A stretch of 16,549 nucleotides of DNA from Betaproteobacteria bacterium. Its GTDB lineage: Bacteria; Pseudomonadota; Gammaproteobacteria; Burkholderiales; Rhodocyclaceae. The stretch is taken from positions 1-16,549 of the forward strand of contig JAPTVL010000422.1 in the NCBI GenBank assembly GCA_028065725.1. The letters are read 5' to 3'. The notes beneath the pieces were generated by a model. It saw only the letters and a program-made list of their open reading frames with translations, did not search any database and was not told the origin of the DNA. This document shows, piece by piece, positions 1 to 6,246 of the stretch (the first letter of the stretch is position 1; the number at the start of each line of letters is the position of its first letter). A program made the position numbers and the translations under genes.

Positions 1-30
1 GATGCGGAATGATGCGCGCGTCATCCCGCA

Positions 31-36
31 TATAAT
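31..36 (+). promoter_or_regulatory. -10 box of the tRNA-His promoter
   Basis: A perfect TATAAT lies 12 bases before the tRNA 5' end, the right place for a sigma70 -10 element starting transcription just upstream of the tRNA. No good -35 match is visible about 17 bp upstream (positions 8-13 read AATGAT), so the call rests on the -10 and its position. Confidence 0.6.
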
Positions 37-48
37 GTCCAGTTCTGC

Positions 49-125
49 GGTGGCTGTAGCTCAGTTGGTAGAGTCCAGGATTGTGATTCCTGTCGTCGTG
101 GGTTCGAGTCCCATCAGCCACCCCA
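49..125 (+). tRNA. tRNA-His (anticodon GTG)
   Basis: A complete cloverleaf can be drawn. The acceptor stem is GTGGCTG (50-56) with CAGCCAC (115-121). The extra G-1 at 49, opposite discriminator C at 122, is the hallmark of bacterial tRNA-His. The anticodon loop reads TTGTGAT with a CAGGA/TCCTG stem, the T-arm carries GGTTCGAGTCCC, and CCA is encoded at 123-125. The 3' part from position 78 is an exact copy of the repeat at 16437-16485, so the 5' part is chromosomal and the 3' part was restored by the integrated element. The gene therefore stays functional after integration. Confidence 0.97.
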
Positions 126-126
126 A
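78..126 (+). repeat. attL: attL: left copy of the 49-bp att direct repeat (tRNA-His 3' part)
   Basis: Positions 78-126 are identical to 16437-16485. Identity starts at GGATTGTGATTCC in the anticodon arm, runs through the T-arm, acceptor strand and CCA, and ends one base later. Duplication of a tRNA 3' end at both edges of a segment that carries an integrase just inside one edge is the classic sign of site-specific integration. The crossover presumably lies in the anticodon-arm part, which is inference. Confidence 0.95.
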
Positions 127-141
127 CTAGATCAAGCGCTT

Positions 142-164
142 ACGGGTCCTTCGGGGCCCGTTTT
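142..164 (+). terminator. Intrinsic terminator after tRNA-His
   Basis: ACGGGTCC-TTCG-GGGCCCGT forms an 8-bp stem (one G-T pair) closed by a stable TTCG tetraloop and followed by four T. It lies 17 bases after the tRNA and inside the element, so the element brings its own terminator to replace the one displaced to the right end. Confidence 0.8.
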
Positions 165-183
165 GCTGTGTGCGACACCGCCA

Positions 184-204
184 AAATTCCCACCGTGGGA
201 ATTT
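184..204. repeat. 21-bp palindrome with two TTCCCAC/GTGGGAA cores: putative integrase arm site and int terminator
   Basis: AAATTCCCAC-C-GTGGGAATTT is a perfect 10+1+10 inverted repeat, lying 8 bases past the int stop codon and 57 bases from attL. The same GTGGGAA core recurs twice near attR (16332-16340 and 16388-16396), which suggests integrase arm-type binding sites. Read on the minus strand, it is also a hairpin ending in AATTTT right after int and might terminate that transcript. Both roles are inferred. Confidence 0.5.
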
Positions 205-212
205 GGAAGGCT

Positions 213-1232
213 TCACAGGCCCTTGCGATGGACCTCCTTCGCGCGGTCGTAGATCCTCGCCGTCGTGCCGGGGTCGGCGTGCAGATTGGGCAGCGCTCCC
301 GTTTGCTTGCGGTACTGCGTGACGTGGTAGGCGCGAAGGTCGTGGAACACGAAGTGTTCCTCGATGACACCGGCCTTCTTCGCCTTGCCCATCAGGCGTC
401 CCCACATCGTCTTGAATCCGCTCGCCGTGTACGCATTGCCCTTGGTGTTCGGGAAGACATGGCCGATCTTGTCGTCGGCTGCGATGGCGCGAAGGCGGCT
501 GAGCAGGTCGTCCAGGGCGGGGGTCGTTTCGATGTGCTCCCACACCACCTTCCCGTCGTGTTGCTTCGCCCTGCGCAGGCGTACCTTGCTGTCGGACACC
601 TGGGTCCAGATCATGTCCAGGAATTCCACTCGGCGGCTTCCTGCCAGCGCGCAGAATTCAGCCAACCCTGAGAGAACGATCCCAGTGCGGCCCTGGGTTC
701 GTGCCCAGTCCAGGAAGGCGACCAGTTCCGCAGGTTCCACCTGGCGCGTGCGGGGCCGCTCCTTGTTGCGCTTGATGTCGCGGCAGGGGTTCTGGGTGAT
801 GAGGCCCCGGCGCACGGCCAAAGCCATCAGGTTGGACATCAGCGAGATTTCCCGGTTCGCGCGCACGCCGGCGCTGCGCTTGTCCAGGTAGACGCCAATG
901 TCGGCGGGCCGGACCGCGACAGCAGGGGTTTTGCCGAAGACGTCCAGCAGGGGGCCCGAGCACTGCTCGTAGTCGACCTTGGTCCCATCTGCGTAGTCTC
1001 GCCACTGGCGGGTCTCCTTGAACTCGCGCCAGAGGTGGGCGACGGTTCCCCAGTCCGGGGTCTTGGCTGAAAGGTCCAGAACCTTTCGCAGGGCCTCGGT
1101 CTTGTCCGTGCCCAAGTTCATGGGCTTGCCGCCGACCGGGTGGTAGCGGTAGGTCACCTTTCCGTCCTTGCGGGGGCGCGCCTCCATGCGAGGGAGGAGC
1201 CCTTGGGACGATTGGCGGTCGCGGTGTTTCAT
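213..1232 (-). CDS. int: Tyrosine site-specific integrase
   Basis: A 339-aa tyrosine recombinase that would insert and excise the element at tRNA-His. The C-terminal catalytic domain shows box I Arg in GSRRVEF (about R200), a beta-hairpin Lys in AKQHDGK, HDLR (H297, R300), a His at about 318 in the usual GH position, and nucleophile Y328 in TARIYDRAK. The middle (about residues 60-170) fits a SAM-like core-binding domain and the basic N-terminus an arm-binding segment. I chose the ATG at 1232 because GGGAGA sits 6 bases before it; a longer frame back to 1295 has no such site. The gene's 3' end faces attL, as in many tRNA-borne islands, and it follows the DUF4224-like gene by 22 bp in the same direction, so the two may be co-transcribed. 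No catalytic residue is missing. Confidence 0.95.
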   Translation of the reverse strand: MKHRDRQSSQGLLPRMEARPRKDGKVTYRYHPVGGKPMNLGTDKTEALRKVLDLSAKTPDWGTVAHLWREFKETRQWRDYADGTKVDYEQCSGPLLDVFGKTPAVAVRPADIGVYLDKRSAGVRANREISLMSNLMALAVRRGLITQNPCRDIKRNKERPRTRQVEPAELVAFLDWARTQGRTGIVLSGLAEFCALAGSRRVEFLDMIWTQVSDSKVRLRRAKQHDGKVVWEHIETTPALDDLLSRLRAIAADDKIGHVFPNTKGNAYTASGFKTMWGRLMGKAKKAGVIEEHFVFHDLRAYHVTQYRKQTGALPNLHADPGTTARIYDRAKEVHRKGL

Positions 1233-1238
1233 GCAGGT

Positions 1239-1252
1239 TCTCCCAGGTGGGA
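1239..1252 (-). promoter_or_regulatory. int ribosome binding site overlapping a short palindrome
   Basis: GGGAGA (minus strand, 1244-1239) is the Shine-Dalgarno that fixes the int start. It overlaps the interrupted palindrome TCCCA-GG-TGGGA (1241-1252). This palindrome resembles the TTCCCAC/GTGGGAA sites at the element ends, so binding by Int or the DUF4224-like protein, or pairing that hides the site, could regulate int. Only the Shine-Dalgarno is well supported; the regulatory part is inference. Confidence 0.4.
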
Positions 1253-1254
1253 CG

Positions 1255-1560
1255 TCACTTGATTTTGCTCCAGTCGGGGCCCGAATTTGATCCACGCGGG
1301 TGCGCGCCTGGCGTGCTGGAAAGCGACTGCTCCAGCAGGCTGCGGATCACGATTGGAAGTCCGTCCGGCCGACGTGGGATGGTCTTGACGTTGAGTAGCG
1401 TCGCGAGGAACTTGGCTTGCCTGCTGCGTTGACGAAGGGGGTGACATAGATCGTCGATCTCCGATTCTGTAAGCCAGGGTGGGAGGAAGTCCGTCGGGAT
1501 CCCTGGATTGCCCAACGGAAGAGGTCTGGATGGGGTCGATTTCGTTTCCATCCTCCTCAC
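1255..1560 (-). CDS. DUF4224-like small protein, putative excisionase/regulator
   Basis: A 101-aa protein directly upstream of int, in the same direction. Residues about 27-80 (FLPPWLTESEIDDL, then a basic RQRSRQAKFLATL segment and TIPRRPDGLPIV) match the pattern I know from DUF4224, a short DNA-binding-type family common next to phage and island integrases. That position suggests a recombination directionality factor or regulator of int; function is inferred. The start is unclear. GTG at 1560 gives 101 aa, with only GGCGG as a weak ribosome site. The ATG at 1551 is preceded by AGGAGG with no spacing, too close for normal use. The basic C-terminus (about residues 82-101) looks less conserved. 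Confidence 0.65.
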   Translation of the reverse strand: MRRMETKSTPSRPLPLGNPGIPTDFLPPWLTESEIDDLCHPLRQRSRQAKFLATLLNVKTIPRRPDGLPIVIRSLLEQSLSSTPGAHPRGSNSGPDWSKIK

Positions 1561-1668
1561 AGCAGCCGCCGGAAATTCAGCTTCTGCCGCCTCCAGGGCT
1601 TGGGCAAACGGATCGGAGTCCGAGCATCGTCACGAGGATCGTGGAAGGGCTTGGGGCAAAGGGGCGCC

Positions 1669-1688
1669 CCCTTCCCCGTGGGGAAGGG
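1669..1688. repeat. REP-like snap-back repeat
   Basis: CCCTTCCCC-GT-GGGGAAGGG is a perfect 9-bp inverted repeat with a 2-bp centre, within a longer run of G- and C-tracts (about 1660-1706). This resembles the dispersed GC-rich intergenic palindromes (REP/BIME type) of high-GC gammaproteobacteria. As there is only one copy in this window, dispersal cannot be judged. Confidence 0.5.
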
Positions 1689-1802
1689 CGGGGGGATGGG
1701 GTATTCGTCCGTCGATGTTCACGAGTACAGGCAAGGTGGTGGCGCATCGAAGGTGCTTGGAGCGTCGGGGCGGAGCTCAAGCAGCTTCCGCACGAGGCGC
1801 CG

Positions 1803-1849
1803 TGTCAAGGGCGGGCCTCAAGGCCCGGGTGGAGCCCTTGCCCTTGACA
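1803..1849. repeat. Nested inverted repeat (10-bp arms plus inner hairpin) downstream of the Rep-helicase gene
   Basis: TGTCAAGGGC (1803-1812) and GCCCTTGACA (1840-1849) are perfect inverted arms. They enclose an inner hairpin GGGCCTCAAGGCCC (1813-1826) and a third, direct copy of the GCCCTT core at 1834-1839. There is no T-tract, so it is a poor intrinsic terminator. It could be an operator, a transcription end structure for the replication operon, or a replication signal. Confidence 0.45.
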
Positions 1850-1921
1850 GGGCACCGCGGGAGCTACGCTGAGCGAGGTCCTGATGCGGCGAGCACCGCC
1901 GTAGGGCCCCCCGGTTTCGCG

Positions 1922-4900
1922 TCAGTCGGCTATGCGGTAGGTGACGACCTGCGCCACCTGGCTGGCGCGTGTGATCGCGGTCGCGGCCGTCTCGCCTGGA
2001 CGTTCTGCGACCAGCGCGCCGCCAAGTTGCAGGTCAACCAGGTAGACGGAGACGTCCCACGTTCCGCCTTTCGCTCCGGCTGGTGTCCGCGTGTCGATCC
2101 CATCCGGGATTCGGGCGTCGCCGAAGTGCCGCCGAAGGTGCGCACGGACACGGTGTAGCGACTCGTGCGTGTCCGCCTGCACAACCACGTGCTGCCCTTG
2201 CTCGAAGGCCTCGACAGCCATGCGGGCGGCCTGCTCCACAGCATCGCGTCGTGTATCGACGGTCTCAATGGCGAATACGCCTCCATCTCGTGCTGCCAGA
2301 ATCGGCGGGTAGTCCGCCGCTGCCGCTGAAGCGGCTTGGGCGATGACGCTTGGGCAGCGATGAGACCTGGGCAGGCTTCGATCGATCCAAGGCCTACCCC
2401 AGGAGTGCATCAGGCGTGGTGGGGCGTCGGGAAGAAGGGCTTGTCTGTTGTCGCCGATGAGGAGCCCGATAGCGATCTGTCCAGCGTTTTCAAGGCTCTG
2501 CAGTCGCTCGATCTGGTCGTGATGCAAGTCCTGGGCTTCATCGATGAAGACGACCCCCGACCACTGGCGAAGCTTCCCGTGGAGGAGGGTATCTACCGTA
2601 GCGACTATCGCGGCTGGCGCGCCATCGGAGGCTGCCATGAGCCGGTTTGCACGACTGTCATGGCGCTGGTGCCCGACACGCAGTGCGGCGCGTACCCCAG
2701 CGGCCTGCAGCCTCTCTGCCGCATCCATGGCTGCATCGCGTTGACGGTAGACCAGAAGCGTCGGTTGCGGGGTTTCGCCGGCATGGTCATGTATCGCTTG
2801 CCATTGCAGCAGACCGCGCACGATCAGCGTCGTCTTCCCTGCTCCCGGCGCCGCCAGCGTCCTGTACGGCATTCCTTCGACGGCAGCCAGCACATCGGCT
2901 ACGGTGAGCGACGTCATGGTCGTCTTGGCCGGCAAGACCGAGCGGCCGGGAACCCGCCCATCCGCCTGCTGTTCTGCGGGGGGCGGGCTTGTATTCACGT
3001 TACTGCGCGCGAGTTCTTCCGTATACGCTAATTGTTCCGTCGGCGTGCTGCGCTGGTTGGCCGCCTCCAGGTGCTTTGGCAAGCCATCAAGGTCTGGCAC
3101 GCGCTCGACGGTGCTTTCGCGCACGCGTCCGCCGAGGCGCAAATAGCCCAGCTTGCCGTGGCCGTCATCCGTGGCTACTTCCGCGTACACCGAAACGTCA
3201 CCGTCGTCGTTGATATCCACCGAGACCCGGTGCCGTTCCTTGAGTTGCTCCCAGGTGCCGCGAGCCTCCGCCCAGTCCGTCAGAAGCTGCTCAAGCACCC
3301 CGGTGAGCGCCAGGGGTGTCCTTTTTGCATAGGCCTTGCGATTGACGGCGCGCCACTCGGTCTTGTTGCTCTCCAGGCCTGACCATCCAACCTTACGGCT
3401 TGTCAAGCCGGCTGCGCGGTGCCAGGCGTGTGCTGCTGCCAGCTTGGGCTTCCCGCTTCGGTCATTGAGCACCTCTGCCAAGTCCTGCCGGGAGCCGCCT
3501 CCCTCGTCTCCTGACTTGACGTACTTGGTCAGGTACTGGACAAGCCGCTCAGTGACTTCGGCGCTGGAGGTTCGGAAGATGTCGAGCTGCATTGCCACGC
3601 CGACCCGCCCCATCTTGATCGCACGGCCGTTATCCCAGTCTCCCAGGGTCTGATAGGTCGGAAAACGCTTGGGGGTCTGGAAGGAGCCATGGTCGTCGTG
3701 CCGATGTTCCACGAGTCGGCAAAGGCGCTGCCCGGCCTCCTGGGGGTAGCTACGAGCAATGCAATCAGCCATGGCCCACAGGTCGCGCTCACCGCCCACG
3801 ATGTGCAGATGCGGGGTGCCATCAGCGTGCGGCTCCAGGGCCCGAACCAGACACATTGGTCGGCCCGCCTTCCGGCTGGCCTTGTAGATGACCCCGTAGC
3901 CCTGTCGGAACCAGTCCTGCAACATCGCGGCACCATCCTTCGCTGACTGTTGCCCGAATGCCTCGCGCCGTTCGTCACGGCCGGGTGTGGCATGCCACGA
4001 TGGCGGCAGCGTAACCGTGAGTATCGACGGTGCCTGCCCGTCCGCCACCAGGAGCCTGGCCATGCGCTGAGTACGCGCGATGTCATACAGCGCGTCTTGC
4101 TGATCGGACCACTTCTTGATGTCCAGAATCGTCACGATCATGGTGGCGGGGTCTCCATTGCCGTCGGTGTAGCTCACCGCAACTTCATGTTGGTCGAGCC
4201 GCCGGAGTGCTTGCTGTGTCGCGGCAGCAATGCGCGTGGCGTAGGCACTGGGAAGGTATCGCTCCCCTTGGCCGCCAAGCTCCCCACGGGCCCGGGATTG
4301 CTCGAAGCCGATGGTCATCATCGAGCGCTCGATGGTTTTCCGGATATAGCCCGGAAGGATCTTGGTGGTGGGGATCGGAATGTTCAGCGCCGGGGGATTT
4401 TGGGCCATGACGGCGACGCGGCTCTGAACAAGTTCCCATAGCCCCTGCGTTTCGTCGTGGAGGCGCTCGGTGTCAGCGCGATCCCTGGCCCTTCCAGCAT
4501 CGTCCAGATCGATCCCATGGAGCGCGCCAGCTACCATCGCCAGTCCTTGAACGAGGGCTCTTGGTAGGTCGTCGAGCGTCAATGTCGGCAGATCTTCAGC
4601 GCGATAGCCGCTCGTCTGGCCAGTGATTTGGTCGAGCAGGGATATCCTGCATCCATCCTCGCGCAGCGGAAACGACATCACGATCACGCCTGCGAGTGCT
4701 CGAAGCAGGGGCGGGTAGACCTCGACGCGGTGACCCGCGATGATGGCAAGAGCAGGCAGGGCCTCGTCGGACAAGATTGGCGTGAAGGCAACGCCGTCGG
4801 CTTGCAGCCGCAGATGCATGACGTGTGCGAGGTGTTTGGCTTGCTGGCCCGGATCCCAGGCAGCGACCTCAAGTTGGTGGTATTCCCTGCCGGAGCGCCA

Positions 4901-4948
4901 GAACCGCACGCCGAAAAGCGAGGTTACGTTGATGGGCTTTTTGCTCAT
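1922..4948 (-). CDS. HUH/Y2 rolling-circle replication endonuclease fused to an SF1 helicase
   Basis: A 1008-aa protein likely to nick an origin in the element, bind the new 5' end covalently and unwind DNA for rolling-circle replication or transfer. The HUH metal site is TPHLHIVGG (H380, H382), and VQYLTKYVKSG supplies two Tyr (Y472, Y476) three residues apart, with a Lys between: the Y2 arrangement of phage gpA, IS91-type and Helitron endonucleases. The C-terminal third is a compact SF1 helicase: Walker A PGAGKTT (K705), DEAQD (803-807), GDNRQALL, RSHRCPS and AITRA (R994). The first 350 residues are unassigned. The ATG at 4948 has GGAGGGG upstream and overlaps the stop of the preceding gene by 4 bases (ATGA), indicating translational coupling. 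A frame back to 5047 exists but lies inside that gene. All key residues are present. Endonuclease and helicase assignments are strong; the biological role is inferred. Confidence 0.88.
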   Translation of the reverse strand: MSKKPINVTSLFGVRFWRSGREYHQLEVAAWDPGQQAKHLAHVMHLRLQADGVAFTPILSDEALPALAIIAGHRVEVYPPLLRALAGVIVMSFPLREDGCRISLLDQITGQTSGYRAEDLPTLTLDDLPRALVQGLAMVAGALHGIDLDDAGRARDRADTERLHDETQGLWELVQSRVAVMAQNPPALNIPIPTTKILPGYIRKTIERSMMTIGFEQSRARGELGGQGERYLPSAYATRIAAATQQALRRLDQHEVAVSYTDGNGDPATMIVTILDIKKWSDQQDALYDIARTQRMARLLVADGQAPSILTVTLPPSWHATPGRDERREAFGQQSAKDGAAMLQDWFRQGYGVIYKASRKAGRPMCLVRALEPHADGTPHLHIVGGERDLWAMADCIARSYPQEAGQRLCRLVEHRHDDHGSFQTPKRFPTYQTLGDWDNGRAIKMGRVGVAMQLDIFRTSSAEVTERLVQYLTKYVKSGDEGGGSRQDLAEVLNDRSGKPKLAAAHAWHRAAGLTSRKVGWSGLESNKTEWRAVNRKAYAKRTPLALTGVLEQLLTDWAEARGTWEQLKERHRVSVDINDDGDVSVYAEVATDDGHGKLGYLRLGGRVRESTVERVPDLDGLPKHLEAANQRSTPTEQLAYTEELARSNVNTSPPPAEQQADGRVPGRSVLPAKTTMTSLTVADVLAAVEGMPYRTLAAPGAGKTTLIVRGLLQWQAIHDHAGETPQPTLLVYRQRDAAMDAAERLQAAGVRAALRVGHQRHDSRANRLMAASDGAPAAIVATVDTLLHGKLRQWSGVVFIDEAQDLHHDQIERLQSLENAGQIAIGLLIGDNRQALLPDAPPRLMHSWGRPWIDRSLPRSHRCPSVIAQAASAAAADYPPILAARDGGVFAIETVDTRRDAVEQAARMAVEAFEQGQHVVVQADTHESLHRVRAHLRRHFGDARIPDGIDTRTPAGAKGGTWDVSVYLVDLQLGGALVAERPGETAATAITRASQVAQVVTYRIAD

Positions 4949-5646
4949 GGTTTCTTCCCCTCCGTGTCGTTGACAGTCGTCCGCATCCGTTCGACGGCGC
5001 CTGCAAGGGGAGTGGCGTGGCCCTGGAGGCTCAACCGGCGTGGCCACGGCTGGTGCAGGGGGATTGCAAGGGCGTTGTCCCGGCCTGCACGGAGACGGGC
5101 AGCAGCCATGGCGTGCCAGATGGCCTTACGCTGAGCGCGGAGACCTGCGAAGCCGGGCCATCGGCGCGTGTCAGCGATGACGGCCTGGGCCAATTCAGGG
5201 CCACGATGAGTGGCAACCGCCTCGGCGTATGCCAGCAGGGTCTCGAAGTGTGCGGTCGGGAGACGCCAGGTCCACGTCGCTCGTGCCCCTCGCGGCAGAC
5301 GCACAAGTTCAAAGTCGCCGAGCGCGATGCGGTGATCACGATCAAGCGCGTCGTGAAGCGTTTCGCGCGTGGTGACCAGCCCGGTTCCCTCCGATGCGAG
5401 CAGCCACCACCGGAATCCCAGATGCGCTGGGACAGCGCACATGACGAGCTTCACCCTTGCGACTCCCTGCCGACGAAGTCGCAGATCGACCGGTCCTGAG
5501 GGATTTGCGTGGTAGATCGCTTGCAGCTTCTCGGCAAAAGCCTCGGCGCGATCGAATCGGACGAATCCGCCGGTCCAGCGGTGAAACCCGCGCGCGACGG
5601 CGGTCTGCAGGATCTGCATGGTGCGTATCAGGTCGAAAAGGTTCAT
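4945..5646 (-). CDS. Unrecognised 233-aa protein, first gene of the Rep-helicase operon
   Basis: I do not recognise this family. The start at 5646 is well supported: AGGAG lies 7 bases before the ATG; a longer frame to 5697 lacks this. The protein is rich in Arg and Ala, has no signal peptide or membrane segment, and begins MNLFDLIRTMQ. The central part (about residues 40-150) alternates beta-like stretches (KLVMCAVPAHLGFRWWLLAS) with polar turns. The C-terminus is basic and low in order. Its stop overlaps the Rep-helicase start by ATGA, so the two are made together, and it is the gene nearest the repeat-rich putative origin. A Rep accessory or DNA-binding role is plausible from context only. 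Confidence 0.75.
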   Translation of the reverse strand: MNLFDLIRTMQILQTAVARGFHRWTGGFVRFDRAEAFAEKLQAIYHANPSGPVDLRLRRQGVARVKLVMCAVPAHLGFRWWLLASEGTGLVTTRETLHDALDRDHRIALGDFELVRLPRGARATWTWRLPTAHFETLLAYAEAVATHRGPELAQAVIADTRRWPGFAGLRAQRKAIWHAMAAARLRAGRDNALAIPLHQPWPRRLSLQGHATPLAGAVERMRTTVNDTEGKKP

Positions 5647-5916
5647 GGATTGGCTCCTGGTAGTGGCATTCCCAGGACAGACAGCAAGCGAGTTCAATTT
5701 CGCGTCGGCAACGCGACGGCACGTCAGAAGGAGATTCCAAGACGACGGTGTTGCTCGCGGGGAATTGGCATGACCTCAGCGCTCATGGCAATTGAGCCAG
5801 CCCAAATTTCCGGGGCTTGCTGTTGGTGGTGTGCCTGTCTAGAGGCGACTGAGTGTCGCGGGTGGATGACGCGAGACCCGCCGTCTCGCTCCGGGAGTTG
5901 CGAGCCGGGTGGCGGT

Positions 5917-5951
5917 CCACCTGAGTGCGCGGATCGCGCGCGCTCAGGTGG
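5917..5951. repeat. 15-bp inverted repeat, candidate Rep nick-site/origin hairpin
   Basis: CCACCTGAGTGCGCG (5917-5931) pairs with 5937-5951 along its full length, with a single G-T pair and a 5-base GATCG loop. It lies 271 bp upstream of the replication operon start, next to the TGCCAACC repeats. Rolling-circle initiators commonly act at such hairpins. There is no T-tract, so it is a poor terminator. The origin role is inference. Confidence 0.5.
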
Positions 5952-5953
5952 GC

Positions 5954-6002
5954 TGCCAACCCGAATCGCCACTCCATTGCCAACCCAGTTCGGCTGCCAA
6001 CC
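5954..6002 (+). repeat. Three TGCCAACC direct repeats (iteron-like)
   Basis: TGCCAACC occurs at 5954-5961, 5978-5985 and 5995-6002, spaced 24 and 17 bases apart; the flanks are also similar (GGCTGCCAACCCGAA and CGGCTGCCAACCGAA). They adjoin the 15-bp stem on one side and a palindrome on the other. Such clusters are typical of binding sites for a replication initiator or regulator, presumably Rep or its 233-aa partner. Confidence 0.5.
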
Positions 6003-6013
6003 GAACCCGGGTT
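5988..6013. repeat. Overlapping palindromes at the edge of the iteron-like cluster
   Basis: GTTCGG-CTGCCAA-CCGAAC (5988-6006) places the third TGCCAACC copy largely in the loop of a 6-bp stem, and the perfect palindrome AACCCGGGTT (6004-6013) follows directly. The arrangement fits a protein-binding or nicking region; no function is shown. Confidence 0.4.
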
Positions 6014-6088
6014 ACCGCTGTAGCCGCGTGCTCCTAATCGAGCTGGCGCGGCTGCGCTGGGCGCTGGGCACAGAAACGTGCCCTTCGA

Positions 6089-6118
6089 CCCAATCTGGGC
6101 CGACGGGCCGAGATTGGG
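6089..6118. repeat. 30-nt hairpin (8 + 4 bp stem)
   Basis: CCCAATCT (6089-6096) pairs with AGATTGGG (6111-6118). Inside, after one G-G mismatch, GGCC pairs with GGCC around a GACG loop. It may be the first helix of the structured RNA that follows, or part of the origin. A second hairpin (CGCAGGG 6134-6140 with CCCTGCG 6149-6155) follows closely. Confidence 0.45.
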
Positions 6119-6246
6119 CGACCACGGAACGGACGCAGGGAGGCAATGCCCTGCGCATCCTGGCTGACGACGAAAGCGCTTCGCACAAGAGCGCCGGCGG
6201 CACCTGTCGAAAGAGGGTGACGCTTGCTGCACACGGAGGCTGGCAT

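Larger units (their letters stand above)
1561..1921. other. 361-bp non-coding region between the Rep-helicase and DUF4224 genes
   Basis: No convincing gene is present; plus-strand open frames here lack family features and arise from high GC. It contains the snap-back repeat at 1669-1688 and the nested inverted repeat at 1803-1849. It should also carry the promoter for the DUF4224-int pair on the minus strand, but I cannot point to clear -35/-10 boxes. Confidence 0.5.

Noticed and set aside
1508..2158. A 216-aa plus-strand frame over the 1561-1921 gap
   Set aside because: It extends into the antisense of the Rep-helicase, lacks a ribosome site and has no recognisable domain.
5954..6002. CRISPR-like array
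   Set aside because: There are only three 8-bp repeats with unequal 9-16 bp spacers, and no cas genes are nearby.
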